Below the pieces are notes generated by a model. That model saw nothing but the letters and a program-made list of their open reading frames with translations, was not told the DNA's origin and searched no databases. Positions 35,329 to 46,820 of a DNA stretch of 64,000 nucleotides are shown piece by piece (the first letter of the stretch is position 1; each line of letters begins with the position of its first letter). The DNA is from Fragum whitleyi (taxonomy: Eukaryota > Mollusca > Bivalvia > Cardiida > Cardiidae), in NCBI GenBank assembly GCA_948146395.1, contig OX411557.1:30499577-30563576 (forward strand), read 5' to 3'. Both the position numbers and the translations under genes were made by a program.

Positions 35329-38300
35329 CTGAAATAAAAGTCACTTGTCTGGAACCATAGACCATAATCGGAACATGGGCATTTTACGATCATATTTTGC
35401 GTAGGTCAAAATTTAAAGATGCATCTACAGTAGTAACTGAATATGGAATTTTGTCATGCATCATCTCGTTGGCATTGTCTTCTTAAGACGATTCAAATGC
35501 GATATTGCAGGGCAGAATCTAACAATGAATGAAAACACCAGGTACTATTTGTGATTTTGAATTACGCTTATTTTTCCCGAAAGAGGTTTAGTAAAACGGA
35601 CCCAAGGGCCGGAGGTTATTAAAGTTTTCTCATTCTCAAGTCAGAATTTACTAAAATAAGTTAGATTAAAGCTATCACTGTGATAACACTGTAATTGATG
35701 TATGGATATCAAAGAAAATATCAATAAGTTGTTATGAATAACTAATTTGTATTATCTTTTATGATCATACACTTTATTTAAGTTTTTGGTTTGAGAAAAT
35801 TCTCAGCTGAGAACGAAAAAGTTCTATAATCTCGGGTCCAGCTAGCACAGGCTTAGAATGGGCGATGTTTTCAATTGATTTTTTTATTTTGTAAATATTC
35901 TAATACTCGAACCATCAGCTCAATATTTCTTTTTTCAGTTATTTTTCATGTGCGTAACGTCAAGATTCGGATTAGCATGAGTGTATGCATGGTCTGGTCG
36001 GAGTTTCACTATGTGCTTAATTAATACATTCTGACTTCTGACTCATGGTGCATGTTCTCAATAGCAAATTATCTATATTCGCTCCGAAATCATTAGACAA
36101 AAAAAAATTTCGAAGTCGTTTAAGACGATCAGCATCTAATTAAAATCGATTGAATTATTAAACGATTGTATTTGATGGTGTAGCTTTCAAAGTGTCTGAT
36201 TGAAGACACACAAACATAATAGAACGTATAATTTTTACAGGGAGGTAATGAATATCGCTAATTTTGTTCACATTGAAAAAATAGTGATATTAGATTACTT
36301 CCCTTTAACTTTACTCTAAACTTACTCCACACACTTATTCTGTTTCATTTTTAAGTTGGAATGCGGAGCAATTCCAACTTAGATTTAACAAAACCGCAAA
36401 ATGAACACAAGGTAATTTCATTTCGGGTTTCTTGAGAACACATATCACGTGAACAGGATGTGAATACACTTCGACCTATTTTGTATATCTCAACTTGACA
36501 AAGACATACAGTTTATTTCATCAAAAAGTAATAATGCTGTACAATTACACAACTATCACTTCACGTACATTTTTAACACGCTAATTTATGTTTTAAACGA
36601 TATTTATTGAAAATCGCGTACGAATATATTAGTATCACATGTTTGCATTACTATATTTGGAAATCATGTGATAAGTCAAGCCCAATACGGTCAGCAATTG
36701 ACAATAGCACTAGCCAATCACGCGATCTGCTTATTTGGTAATGTCGCGATCTGTTTTCTCAGTATTGTAGCAATAGCACAGACCAACCACATGATCTGCT
36801 TATTTGGTAAGGTCGCGACCTGTTTTTCGTAGAATTATGTAATAGCTTCTTTTAAAGGTATAGTTTCTCTTTCTGAACGACCTTCTATTGACAAGGTGTT
36901 ATATTGTAAATTTCTGTCTAAGCTACGAAATAAAAATCTTTTATTAAAGTGATGATACACTTTTAAAGTTAATAAATACTTTTACAACTTATTGTCGGGT
37001 TTGTTTGTTTTTTCGTCATATTGCAGTTATCTACATGAATGTTTCATTGTAAAACCCCAATACTCATCCACATAAACCCTTTCCACCCTATCTTTAATTG
37101 AATTATGAATATCTTTGCCCAATTGCATTTATCACCAAGACAATTTACCATTTGAAACAAACCAACTAGTTCAAGTTGTTTTCTTCACATTCATACACAT
37201 CAACACGTTTAAGAGCACCACCATACAGTTAGTTCCATCGTGAGATTGACATTCATCTCAATAAAAAACATTCTTAATCGCTCACTCAGCGCTCCATTGA
37301 TTCATTCCAAACACTCACTCAAACCATTCAAAAACGCTAAAAGTTATTAAAAAAATAAGCTCAACGTGTACATTCAAAATGAATTAAGCTAGAACCAATT
37401 CGCGATTTCACTGATATAATTGAAATTAAAAGCGTCTGGTTGGTTCTTGGCGATATAGAAAGCTATTGATTGAACTTTTATGCATATTTTATATAGGTTT
37501 TATAAATCGCTAATTTTGTTCATCCTGAACAAAATAAGCGACACTGGATTCCCTCCTTTAAATTTCACTCAAAAATCGCTCCGCTCACTCATTCAAGATC
37601 ATGCCTAAATCATTCCAAAATCGTTCACCTTATCAATTTCACGATGTTATTAACTTTACCCCCAACTCAGAAGTAGAGTAGCATATAATGATTTCATCAT
37701 GTCTGTCTCTCAGTCCATTGACCTTTTGCTTTCCGCTAGATAAACGGAGAAGCAATTGACCTGCAATGACGAAACTTTACACAAATATTGCCCATGACCC
37801 AAAGAAATGCCTTATTGTTTCGGGGTCATACATGTCACGGTCATCAGTAAATTTAAACAGTTAACAGTTTCCACTCTGACTGAACAACCAATTGACCCAA
37901 ATCATAAAATTTATTGATGACCCGAGAAAGTGCCCAATTTTGGAGTCACAAAGGTCAAAATCACAATTGAACTTCGTCCAAAAAAATGAAGTATAAGACT
38001 TCCCTGCGAAAATATCTTTTCATCATGGACAAATCACTTGTTGAGGTCCACTTTGCGACACTTCTAATTAAAAATGTAATTGATAACTCAAATGGAGCAG
38101 ATGTCATTCGAAAAATAATAAAAGAAAACCTGTTTTGAGTGTATAAGTGTTCCCCTGTGCGTCCATTAGTCGGCTGTATGATCCGTATCATTTTCTTCTT
38201 AACGTGCTCAAGGGGAGCTTTTAGGATCATCCTGACTCCGTCGTCCGTCGTCAACTTTCTTAAGACTTCTTCTTCTCCTAAACCGCTGGGCCAATTTCAA

Positions 38301-41300
38301 TGAAATTTTGCCAGAATGTGACCCTCTCTAAAATTGTCGCTATATTCTATTTGGCCAATAAATATGGGTATGGCAGGGCGGGGCTTATTTTGAGCCCAAA
38401 ATATTTGAACGGCATCTCCTCCTGAACCACTGAGCAGATTTCCTTTGATGGCCCACTTCAAATATTATTGGCGAAATTGTCATTAGCCCATAAATATGTG
38501 CGTGGCACTGTAGGGCTAATTTTGAGTCTCCTCTGTAATGAATGGGTTGACAGGGTCTATTATGACTGCTTATAATTCGAATTATGTCTTCTCTTCAACA
38601 ATTAGGCATATTTGAATGAATCTTTGCCAGAAAGTTTCTTGGATAAGATCCACTGGACCAATCGAAATTAGGTGAGCGGTTTAGGGTCATTCTGGCCCTC
38701 TTGTTATCATTTTTCTTTCAACAGGTTCAGGACTGTATAGCGATTCAGAGGTTTAAGCGCCTCTCGTTGTTGAAATACATTGATTTATATACGCCCGTCA
38801 AAAGACGACACGTATTTATGTGATCACCTGTGGTGGGCGGTGGGCGTCAGCTTCGTTAGTAGCTTGAGGTCACCGTCTCTAGAACGCATTCCAACTTATC
38901 AGTACTTTCAGTACTTTGATTATTGATTGGATTGAGGTATGAAGCTAAAAACCTTACCGCGCTTTATGAATACGTGGAGCGTATCTATAACAACTTATTT
39001 ATATTATCTTATATATTCATACATTTATATTTGTATAACTGGTCAGTAATACATAAGAATCACGGCTTTAACGGCTTTAATTTCAAGTTGAAAATTGAAA
39101 AAAATTGCATTGAGAATGCGAAAAGTTTTATAGAAATCATCACATGTACATCATGAAATTGATAAGATGAATGATTTTGGAATGAAAAGTGTGGAGAAAC
39201 TTTTGAGTGAAATTAAAGGGAGGTAATCCAACATCGCTAACTTTGTAAGATAAACAAAATTAGTGATAAGTTTGCCCACCTTTAACAAAATATGCATACA
39301 TGTTCTTTGAGTAGCTTTCTATTATGTTCAAAATTCAATTATATCAGTGACCTCGTAATTTTTTCCAACAGATTTTTATTTTGATTATGGTTGTTGATCT
39401 TTTCATTTTTATTGCTTATGGAGCGTGTTTGAATGGTAAGAGTGAGTGTTTGGAATGAATAAATGGAGCGTTGATTGAGCGATTTATAATGGTTTTGATT
39501 GGAATGACAGTCAAATCACGATGTTCCCAACTGTAACTTCGGGCCCAGAACTGCACAATTGACTTCTTTCATCTCAAATATACACATAAAGATATACACA
39601 ATAAAACGCTGCATCTCTCTCGGGGACGTGAAAATATCTTAATTGGAGTTTCGAAGGCGATTCTATACGCTTAAACTTTCGTCGCAATCTTACTAAGATA
39701 ACTGTTTAAACTATAATAGCCCTTTTTTGTCTAAAAGGGGCGTCTTTGTTTTCATTATCCGGTGTTTTCTAAATAAATGCTCTGAAATATTTGATCTTAC
39801 AAATTAAATCTGACATCTGCAAATAAGATGATGTTTGTTATTATTTTACAACAATATAAGCGGCAGAATTTAGCTTCATAATTATAACACTTTTTTTCAA
39901 ATAGATTCAAAGAATCTGTTATGCATGACTCCTTTTTCAGAGAGGACAGTCTCGAGAAAAATTAACATAATTATAAATGTTAATGCATAATGAGATTTGC
40001 AAATTAAAAATCGAAAATAATAATAATAAAACCTAATTCACGTCGTTATTGTTGGATCAATACCTCGTAGCTACAGCTTGAATAAGCTGTAGTTACGAAG
40101 TTTTGATCACCCATCATGTACACCATGGCAGTAGGCCTATGAACTTACCGAATGTACAAGAACAGGTTCCCTGGGCGTAGCTAAGACCCGTGTTACACCT
40201 ACACTCCCCATTGTTACACCAGGAATCAATATCTAGGCAGTCCGCATTCGAACCGCAACTATTTCTCATTGTCGTTACACATGATGAAATCTGGAATATA
40301 TATGATATTTTCGATTAGTTTTACTTTCTTTTAAAAATGGGCTCTACCTTTATCCGTGTGATAACAATCTGCATGATATTTTTTTAATGATATTTCATTG
40401 ATATTTTTAGAACAATGACATAATGCTGTTATTTCTAGAAACTTACATTTATGTTTAAACATCGACGAAAATAAGGCAAATAGAGGTAATAAGATAAATA
40501 TAATACGTACTTAGTGTATCGTATAAAACACTATCTAACTCGGTTGTGGGATTTGATAATTGTCTCGACAGCCTCGACAATTATCAATTACCCAAACCTC
40601 GTTAGTTTGTTTGTTTTTTTGTTTTTTTTAATAAAAATTACTAAATACGTATTATATATAACTTTGATCTCTAACTATGATTATGGTCACGCCGTGCATA
40701 TGACTTTATGAGCTATACATGATCCGTCACGCGGGAAAAGGGACCATCTGGGAACTCTTTAGATCAGGTAATTGAAATTTAATCGAGTCGAGCATAAATC
40801 AATCAAATGTCGCAATTGAAATAAACTTTTACAGGAAGGAACATTTACAAGGAACACTTGTTGATTCTGGGCACGCTGTGAATATGGATTTATGAGTAAT
40901 ATATGACCCGTAATGCGGAAAGGGAGCACATGGGAACTCGGTAGATTAGAAAATTAGAGAAAATGAGATTCAGTCCAGCATAGATCAACCAGATGTCACT
41001 TTGAAATATACTTTCACGTGAATGTACATCGATCATTCACTTTACGCAATACCCAAATGGACCTTCTCGCGTCACGGGTCACTTAAAGGTTTTTTTCCGT
41101 AAATACTGAAAGTTGTTATCAAGGCAGCATTATAACATCATAATTTGCTATGAATTGTCGTGGTAACGAGTATAGATGCAAACGTTTTGGTGAGTGATCA
41201 AAGGCCAATTCTGTCTATAACTGTATAGACAAAATTGACATTTGACCCCTCTCTCAAACTTGAGCTCACTCACACTTCGGTTAAAGAAATCACTCAGAAG

Positions 41301-42163
41301 AAGATGTATCTGTTGCTATATTACGAAAATGATACGGGCCGAAAGGACAGAGCGCCAATTACATAAGGGCTTCTTGATTCAGAGGCTGCTGAAAACCGCA
41401 AAACCCAGTGGCTGTAATATCAAAAATCACATGAGAAGCATTCCAGTGTTTGATGATGTATGTGCACCAAAAAGTGGCATTACGCCAAATAACGTCATTT
41501 CGGCAGATGACGTTAGATCTACGTCTTTTAGCCAAAATGACGTAATGTTTGTAACAGCGACGCTCAAAACAATTTCAATATGGCTTCATAGTAGGATTGT
41601 AAATTTTGTAGTTGGAAGATTTCATTGTAGTGTTTCTTGAAAAATGCATTCACCAAAATATTGAAACAGAGCTTTTGATTTAACCGTATTATTTTGAAAT
41701 TCATGTGCACTCAGAGGCAACCATATGAAAACACTTTTGCTAAAAGAAAGTTCAAAATAAAGTGTTCCAACAACAAGCTGATTATTTCATAAAAATAAAT
41801 TTACAAAGAGGAATTTTCGTGTGAGGCATGTGAATATTGGTTTCTCCCTTGTAGCTTTAAGCTACTTACCTTTGATCCGTATTTCACAAGGGGTGGAGTC
41901 GATGGTAATGTGGACAAAACATTGTCCGCGATTGTCTGTTGATTTAAACTGCACTGGTGTGACGTCACAGAATACGTCACAGAAATGCAGGTTTCCAGCT
42001 TCGTACAAATGCTGAAACAATCTAGAATACTTCGAGCTGTATGGGAACCAATGTGTTGTCCATAAGAAAGTTCCGTTATCTCAGACACTTTATACGACAA
42101 GGCGATGTTATTTGAGTAAACTATAGATACGAACCACAAAATACCTAACACAAGAAACTCCAT
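35075..42163 (-). CDS. Secreted PAN/EB-like/PAN domain protein (3 exons)
   Basis: Minus-strand exons 42163-41870, 40290-40149 and 35328-35075 (phases 0 and 1) join to 690 nt, or 229 residues plus TAG. Residues 1-17 are a signal peptide (MEFLVLGILWFVSIVYS). Residues ~20-98 form a cysteine-poor PAN-like module with DCFSIC at 48-53, C59 and C71. Residues 102-143 hold eight cysteines spaced like an EB or EGF module (CGSNADC, CNNGECRC). Residues 147-226 form a better PAN/apple domain with C147, C178, C182, C190, C201, C219 and C226. There is no membrane anchor, so the protein is probably secreted. PAN/apple domains bind protein or carbohydrate; the ligand cannot be read from sequence. I do not recognise a named orthologue. 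Confidence 0.85.
35380..35601. mobile_element. Partial MITE related to 53667-53889
   Basis: Ends in GAGGTTTAGTAAAACGGACCC and shares interior words with the 53.7 kb copy (TTTTGCGTAGGTCAAAATTT, GTAGTAACTGAATATGGAAT, GAATGAAAACACCA). The other terminus is lost. It lies just upstream of PAN exon 3 in the intron. Confidence 0.6.
35602..35846. mobile_element. MITE with GGGCC.GAGGTTAT...TTTTCTC inverted ends
   Basis: The left end GGGCCGGAGGTTATTAAAGTTTTCTCATTCTCA faces the right end TGAGAACGAAAAAGTTCTATAATCTCGGGTCC in inverted orientation, about 245 bp in all. A one-ended relative occupies about 30340-30525. Confidence 0.65.
36110..36352. mobile_element. Tc1/mariner-like MITE, internal fragment
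   Basis: Contains GGGAGGTAATGAATATCGC, TAGATTACTTCCCTTTAAC and ACTCCACACACTTATTCTG; both termini are missing. Confidence 0.58.
36690..36832. repeat. Short tandem duplication (~75 bp)
   Basis: AATAGCACTAGCCAATCACG...GATCTGCTTATTTGGTAATGTCGCG recurs as AATAGCACAGACCAACCACA...GATCTGCTTATTTGGTAAGG. Confidence 0.6.
37224..37659. mobile_element. Tc1/mariner-like MITE, full-length reference-quality copy
   Basis: TACAGTTAGTTCCATCGTGA to TTTCACGATGTTATTAACTTTA, 436 bp. It holds every family block: the CATTCCAAACACTCACTCAA subterminal word, the TTGTTCATCCTGAACAAAAT palindrome centre and the ATTTCACTCAAAAATCGCTCC right arm. It lies in the PAN gene intron 2. Confidence 0.8.
38190..38708. repeat. Molluscan-type tandem-unit element (second subtype)
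   Basis: GTGCTCAAGGGGAGCTTTTAGG and CCGTCGTCCGTCGTC at the left, ~150-bp units with CTTCTCCTAAACC.CTGGGCC and AATTTTGCCAGAATG, and GGTTTAGGGTCATTCTGGCC at the right. Its 3' end recurs at 62300-62515. Confidence 0.55.
39146..39535. mobile_element. Tc1/mariner-like MITE in PAN intron 2
   Basis: ACATCATGAAATTGATAAGATG at the left and CAAATCACGATGTTCCCAACTGTA at the right. AGGGAGGTAATCCAACATCGC and GTGTTTGGAATGAATAAATGG are inside. Confidence 0.72.
39570..39712 (+). repeat. SINE (family C) body fragment
   Basis: CTCTCGGGGACGTGAAAATATC and TTCGTCGCAATCTTACTAAG match the body of 47270-47555. Confidence 0.55.
40060..40135. mobile_element. GGGCGTA-ended MITE, central hairpin fragment
   Basis: CGTAGCTACAGCTTGAATAAGC then TGTAGTTACGAAGTTTTGATC matches the centre of the family. 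It ends next to PAN exon 2. Confidence 0.5.
40149..40290 (-). CDS. PAN/EB protein exon 2 (cysteine-rich EB/EGF-like module)
   Basis: Lies between TATTCCAG| and TTCG|GTAAGT, 142 nt. It starts in phase 0 (ISSCVTTMRNSC) and ends in phase 1. Eight cysteines fall in 47 residues. It is too interrupted to stand as an open frame alone and was found by splice matching. Confidence 0.85.
40690..41085. repeat. Two ~190-bp direct repeats closed by an inverted end
   Basis: ATGATCCGTCACGCGGGAAA (40728) recurs as ATGACCCGTAATGCGGAAAG (about 40902), each followed by GGGAACTC and AGATTAGA-type words. GGACCTTCTCGCGTCACGGG at 41059 is the inverted counterpart. Probably a non-autonomous element; class not set. 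Confidence 0.5.
41870..42163 (-). CDS. PAN/EB protein exon 1 (signal peptide, first PAN-like module)
   Basis: Starts with ATG in tcaaATGGAG and ends at AAAG|GTAAGT. It is 98 codons, phase 0. It encodes the signal peptide and the first PAN-like module. Confidence 0.85.
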
Positions 42164-42911
42164 TTGATTTCACTTAGTGGATTTACGTACAAATGTAACA
42201 ATGATTTTCCCAAGACTTATATTTTCAGCGTTGTTTTCTTTTTATGTTCTGTGATTGTCACCATAAAAATAATTTTGACCACCATAGAATATAAAAGAAA
42301 CTAAAAGTAAAAATCATTACCCGTATATGACTGTAATCGATAAGGTGATTTATTATTTCAAAAAGTTGCTAAATTTGTGTAAAAATCGTTAGGTTTGAGG
42401 ACAAATATTGAGTTTACTAATTGATAGATATAGGCCCACGTATACATGTATAATAGTGTCACACATTTAATAAACAAGATGAATATCACATACTAGTGCG
42501 TAGCGGGCAACTCTTTCATTGCGTTCTTTAAAAAAGGGAAAACATTAGCATTAACCCACGTGTAAAGAGGCGCACTTTTTTAAATGTTTGCAACCTTTTT
42601 TCATCCTGAACACAACGAAGATGCATGGCAAAGACATCCAAAAGATATCGTTTAATTGATTGTTTAGCTGTGAATTAAGAAATTGATTGTCCTTTCAAAT
42701 CATTTAATTCAATCTTATGTATAATGTGTTAAATCGTGGGCCCGCGGTGCCTTACATCGATGCTATACATCGAACACATTTAAGATCCGTTGTGGATCTC
42801 AGCGTTAGCTTCGTTATTAATCCTTGCTCTATCCCATGTATGTATCAACTAACCGGCCTTTAGGGGTGTAGCTCATACAGGCATATGCGACGATAAAAAG
42901 TAAATTAAATT

Positions 42912-43188
42912 TGAATCTGTGTATGACATTTCCAACAATTTCACATCTCGTTTAGCATTAATATTGAACAGCCTAGACATCCACACAATGCTAGAAAATA
43001 TTTACTGACAGTCTGTTGATGCTTTAAGACCTAATCTATCTACCGAATGCAAAGCTAACATTCTGGTCAAAATGTGTAGATTTTACCCGTTTCATTTTGT
43101 CAAGTTTGGAGTCTATTGGCATGACAAGTTGTCGATTTATTGTTCGAATTAAATGTGAGTCTGTGCATGAAATTACCAACTCATTGAT
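42912..43188. mobile_element. MITE (GAGCCTGTGCGTGACATTTCC family), degenerate copy
   Basis: GAATCTGTGTATGACATTTCC leads into AACAATTTCACATC. The interior CTAATCTATCTACCGAATGC is family-specific. Its far end is rearranged: a second left-type end lies near 43150. Confidence 0.5.
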
Positions 43189-43429
43189 TGTCCAAAGGAT
43201 AATATAATAGAACTTTACGTCATTACCCCCATCTATAGACTGGTCATATGGAACAAAACGCCTTAGACATAAGTACACTAAATGCTTCAATTTATCAGCG
43301 TATACAGCCAATCTGAACTAATGCGCTTCATATAACTAAAGCACTAAAAGTACTGCTGGTGGCGTTTCTGTTGGCATACTAGAGGGATAAATCCATTTGT
43401 TGCGAAAAAAGAAATTGTACGTCTAAATT

Positions 43430-43856
43430 TATTGGCATTCCATTCAAAACCATACCAAATCGACCAATCAACGCTTCATCCATTAATTCCAAACAGTCAC
43501 TCAAACCATTCAAAAACGCTCCATAAACACAAAAAAATGATTAGAAATGATAATCAACAACCATATTCAAAAATAAAATCGGTAGGAAAAGTCAACGAGA
43601 TCACTGATATAATTTAATTTTGTAGGTGTATCATGCTTTCATGAAGATATAGAAAGCCATGCAAAGAACCTGTATGCATTTTTGATTAAATGCATATCAC
43701 TAATTTCATTCGTCTTGAGCAAAATTAGCGATATTGGATTACCCCCCCCCCCTTAATTTCACTCCAAAGACGCTCTACACGCTCATTCAATTTCATTCTT
43801 TAATCATTCCAAAAATTATTCATCTTGTCAATTTCACGATGTACGTTAAAACTGTA
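43430..43856. mobile_element. Tc1/mariner-like MITE copy (left end eroded)
   Basis: GGCATTCCATTCAAAACCAT, CCAAACAGTCACTCAAACC, TTAGCGATATTGGATTACCC and right end TTTCACGATGTACGTTAAAACTGTA. Confidence 0.7.
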
Positions 43857-44137
43857 TGTAAAAATTCGAGAAAAGGAAAATGTCCCGACTCAAGTTCGCC
43901 GATTCCCGAACTTTTTTCCATGCCCAAATTTTTCATAATTTTTACAGTACAGAAGAAGAAAATATATGAAAGAATACTTTGCAAAAATTGATTTTTTTTA
44001 TTTATGCTATGTTTGCTGTTCATATTACAAATTGAATTTAGTACTATTAGTTGAGATTGTTCATACGTAGTTACACTGGTGAACGTAATCGTCCACCAAA
44101 TAGGCTTAATAGAATAATACTAAAGATACTTGAAAAA

Positions 44138-44262
44138 GGGTTTAACGCCGCTTTCAAGAGCTTTTTTTTCAATTATATCGTGGCGGCTGAAGCACTTAAC
44201 TATGGATTCCTGGTATTTCTCTCAACAACTCTACCATTTTGCACGACACCCTTTTCAAGCCT
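44138..44262 (-). repeat. tRNA-derived SINE (family A), 3' fragment
   Basis: Contains TTTAACGCCGCTTTCAAG and GGATTCCTGGTATTTCTCTC (minus-strand body). The head and proximal body are absent. Confidence 0.72.
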
Positions 44263-44263
44263 C

Positions 44264-44590
44264 CAGTTGAAACATCATGAAATTGACACTCCTTCCGATC
44301 AAAATTATTCTGAATCATTCTTTCAGTGCTTCATTCAATCATTCAAAACACTCACTCAAATCGATCAAAAACGCTCCCTAAGTCATAAGAAAACATTTCG
44401 AAATCGTTCAAGACGTTCAACTTTTAATTAGAATCGATTAAATCATTCTTCGAATTTTTCGGTTGGTGTGGATTTTTCAGTGTTGGATTGGTAGATATGA
44501 AGATGCAAATCAGAAATGTACGTATATTTCATTAAAGGGAGATAATAAATAAAGCTAATTTTGATCATCTTGAAAGGCAAAGCTTATGCT
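44264..44590. mobile_element. Tc1/mariner-like MITE, partial copy
   Basis: GAAACATCATGAAATTGACAC, CAAAACACTCACTCAAATCG and AAAGGGAGATAATAAATA; the right half is missing. It directly follows a truncated SINE (44138-44262). Confidence 0.62.
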
Positions 44591-45308
44591 TCATCCTATG
44601 AAAGTATTTGATCCTTTCATACCCTCTCAACACATTAACGAAGACTGACGCACTGGAATGTGAATTGACGCGAGCCTGCTACACACCTGATTTCTATGAG
44701 AAGTTTTTACATAGATATAAAGTCAGATAGTTGAAATCAATGTTATTTGCACAACGGAAATCCTGAGGTTTTTATTAAATATTTTACATTAATTGAATTC
44801 ATTGTCTAAAATGTATCATGTTTGTTAGATTCAACAAAGCTCAAGAACCTATTTCCAACTTATTTGTAATATTGACTGCAATGAATAAATTGAATTTAGC
44901 CATTTGATTTAATCAATGTCTCCCTTCACTCAGGTCAGGACTAGGTCTCTTGGTTCTTGAGTAAGAGTCCGAAAACGAAAAGGTCTGCGGACGATTAAAT
45001 GGATGAACGGGTGGACTGACATTAGACATGATCGCACGGCGTGTGAGATTAAAAGGTTTTCTTTAGTGCTTTTCGGTGGTTTATCGAGAAATAACGGTTG
45101 ATTATCACTTGATAATCTCATCGCAAAAGCATTGAAATTATCAAAAACTAATTCCCTGCTTATGTGCATTTCATCCTATCTGACGTCATCTATGCGGGGC
45201 GAAATAAGTGACGTCACAATGAACGTTACATAGCAGTCACGGTCAAAATGACGCGCTTTACAAAAATATGTCCTAGAAATTTCACATTTTGTCTCATTTT
45301 TGCAATTA

Positions 45309-45477
45309 AGAAATAGAATAATCGTTTGTTTTTCGATAAGATCGATTGATATTCCATTTCGTGAACAACAAAAGCTATATTTTCACTCGTGGCTCCACCA
45401 CTCGTGGAAATAAAGCTTTTGTTGTTCACTCAATGAACATAAATCGATCTTACACTGAAACAAACGATTATCCTCTA
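45309..45477. repeat. Large foldback element
   Basis: Nested inverted arms: AATCGTTTGTTT and AAACAAACGATT, AAGATCGATT and AATCGATCTT, GTGAACAACAAAAGCT and AGCTTTTGTTGTTCAC, around TTTCACTCGTGG. A looser relative lies at about 58733-58840. Confidence 0.65.
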
Positions 45478-46156
45478 TATCCTTTGTATAAGAGGATTAA
45501 TATGGCATTTTTTTGACATTCGAGCACTGTCGAAGCAGTCAGCAAGATTGCACAAAAAGTTGCTATTATTATCGTATTCGTATCATACTGGAATTGTGTA
45601 ATACAATTTACGAATAAGGGAAATGGAGATCGCTTGCAGAGACGAGATCAATCTGCTCTGCATTCGTTCCATTTTTCGACAAATGGGCGATTTTCGGAGC
45701 TATATATTTTAGCAAACGGAGGTGCTTTGAACGATGTCACATGAGGACCATTAGTGTGTGGTACGCAAGCGCATTGATCAATGTTAAATGTGCTTTTGAA
45801 GGACAAAGTTATACTTTATGAAGGAACTAATTTTATTTTCAGCGACTCAAACGATATTAAATTAAAATGAAAATAACTCTAATCTATCGATCAGCCCTCG
45901 TATTATGAATGTATAACGGTTGCTCATGCATACTAGGGTTGATACTTTCTGCGTTTTCAATAAGGGTCATTTCTCGCATTACGTGTAACGCATTTTTTTA
46001 TTTATCACTTGCATTGTGAAAACGACCGTTTTTCAATATTCGAAGTTTCATTAACGTATAGGTTTTGAAAATCAAATAGTTAAAATAAATGTACTTTTTC
46101 AAGAAAACGTTTAATTCTTTTAAAGACATTGAAATAGAAATCACCGAGTACATAAT

Positions 46157-46590
46157 TACAGTTGGTAGCATCGTGAAATTGACATCTACCTCGATCAAAA
46201 CCATTCTAAATTACTTACCCAACGCTACATACATTTATTACAATCATTCATTCAAACCGTTCAAAAACGCTCCCATATTACTTGAAAAAAAACTTCAAAA
46301 CGATCGGCTATTTATTCAAATCGACAAAAACCTTTCAGCAATTAACTTGCTTGTGATGGTTTTTAAAGCTTCTGGCTTGTCAGTGAAGACACACACAAAT
46401 AAAAAGCTAAAGAAATTACGTAGATTTTCATAAAGGGGGTGTTAAATCATGTCGCAAATTCAGCCCAATCGGACGATTTATTGAAAGTTGATTACCTCAC
46501 TTGTTAAAATCATTTAAAATTCGCTCATCACACACATTCAACTTCATTGCAAAAAATCGCTTTGTCAATTTTTTGATGTTGTTAACAGTA
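46157..46590. mobile_element. Tc1/mariner-like MITE just downstream of the SLC1-like stop codon
   Basis: TACAGTTGGTAGCATCGTGA to TTTTTTGATGTTGTTAACAGTA, full length. It starts 35 bases beyond the SLC1-like stop and probably supplies 3' UTR sequence, including a reverse-strand AATAAA near 46476-46481. Confidence 0.75.
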
Positions 46591-46624
46591 TACTGTATGA
46601 ATAAAACAGCACAGAAAGCCATTC

Positions 46625-46820
46625 CTATAGGTGGTCCACAGCTTGTTCTTTGCTATAATAGAGCATTTGTGGTTTAATTGGACCTTTCTCTACAGTGGCC
46701 AGCTCTAAGTCGTCATCTGCTGTTTGTTTGGTCTCGGTGAGGAGATTCCGACATAAATGATTTGTTACTACAGCACACATTGTGTGACTGACCAGACTGC
46801 TTGTGGTACGCAGTCGATCC
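46625..46820 (-). CDS. SLC1-like exon 10 (TM8 and C-terminal tail)
   Basis: The exon follows the acceptor TATTTCAG| and encodes DRLRTTSSLV, the rest of TM8 and a ~45-residue cytoplasmic tail, ending at 46625. Arg437 and Thr438 of the substrate site are kept. The downstream Asn and Asp of TM8 are Ser441 and His445. A Tc1/mariner-like MITE begins about 35 bases beyond the stop, so the 3' UTR probably lies in repeat DNA. Confidence 0.9.

Noticed and set aside
41242..41640. 132-codon plus-strand frame as a gene
   Set aside because: No domain, no signal peptide, no convincing splice sites, and no family similarity. Composition is like the surrounding non-coding DNA.
44051..44431. 126-codon plus-strand frame
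   Set aside because: Runs through a truncated SINE and into a MITE; no gene signal.
46089..46433. 114-codon plus-strand frame
   Set aside because: Falls mostly inside the Tc1/mariner-like MITE at 46157-46590.
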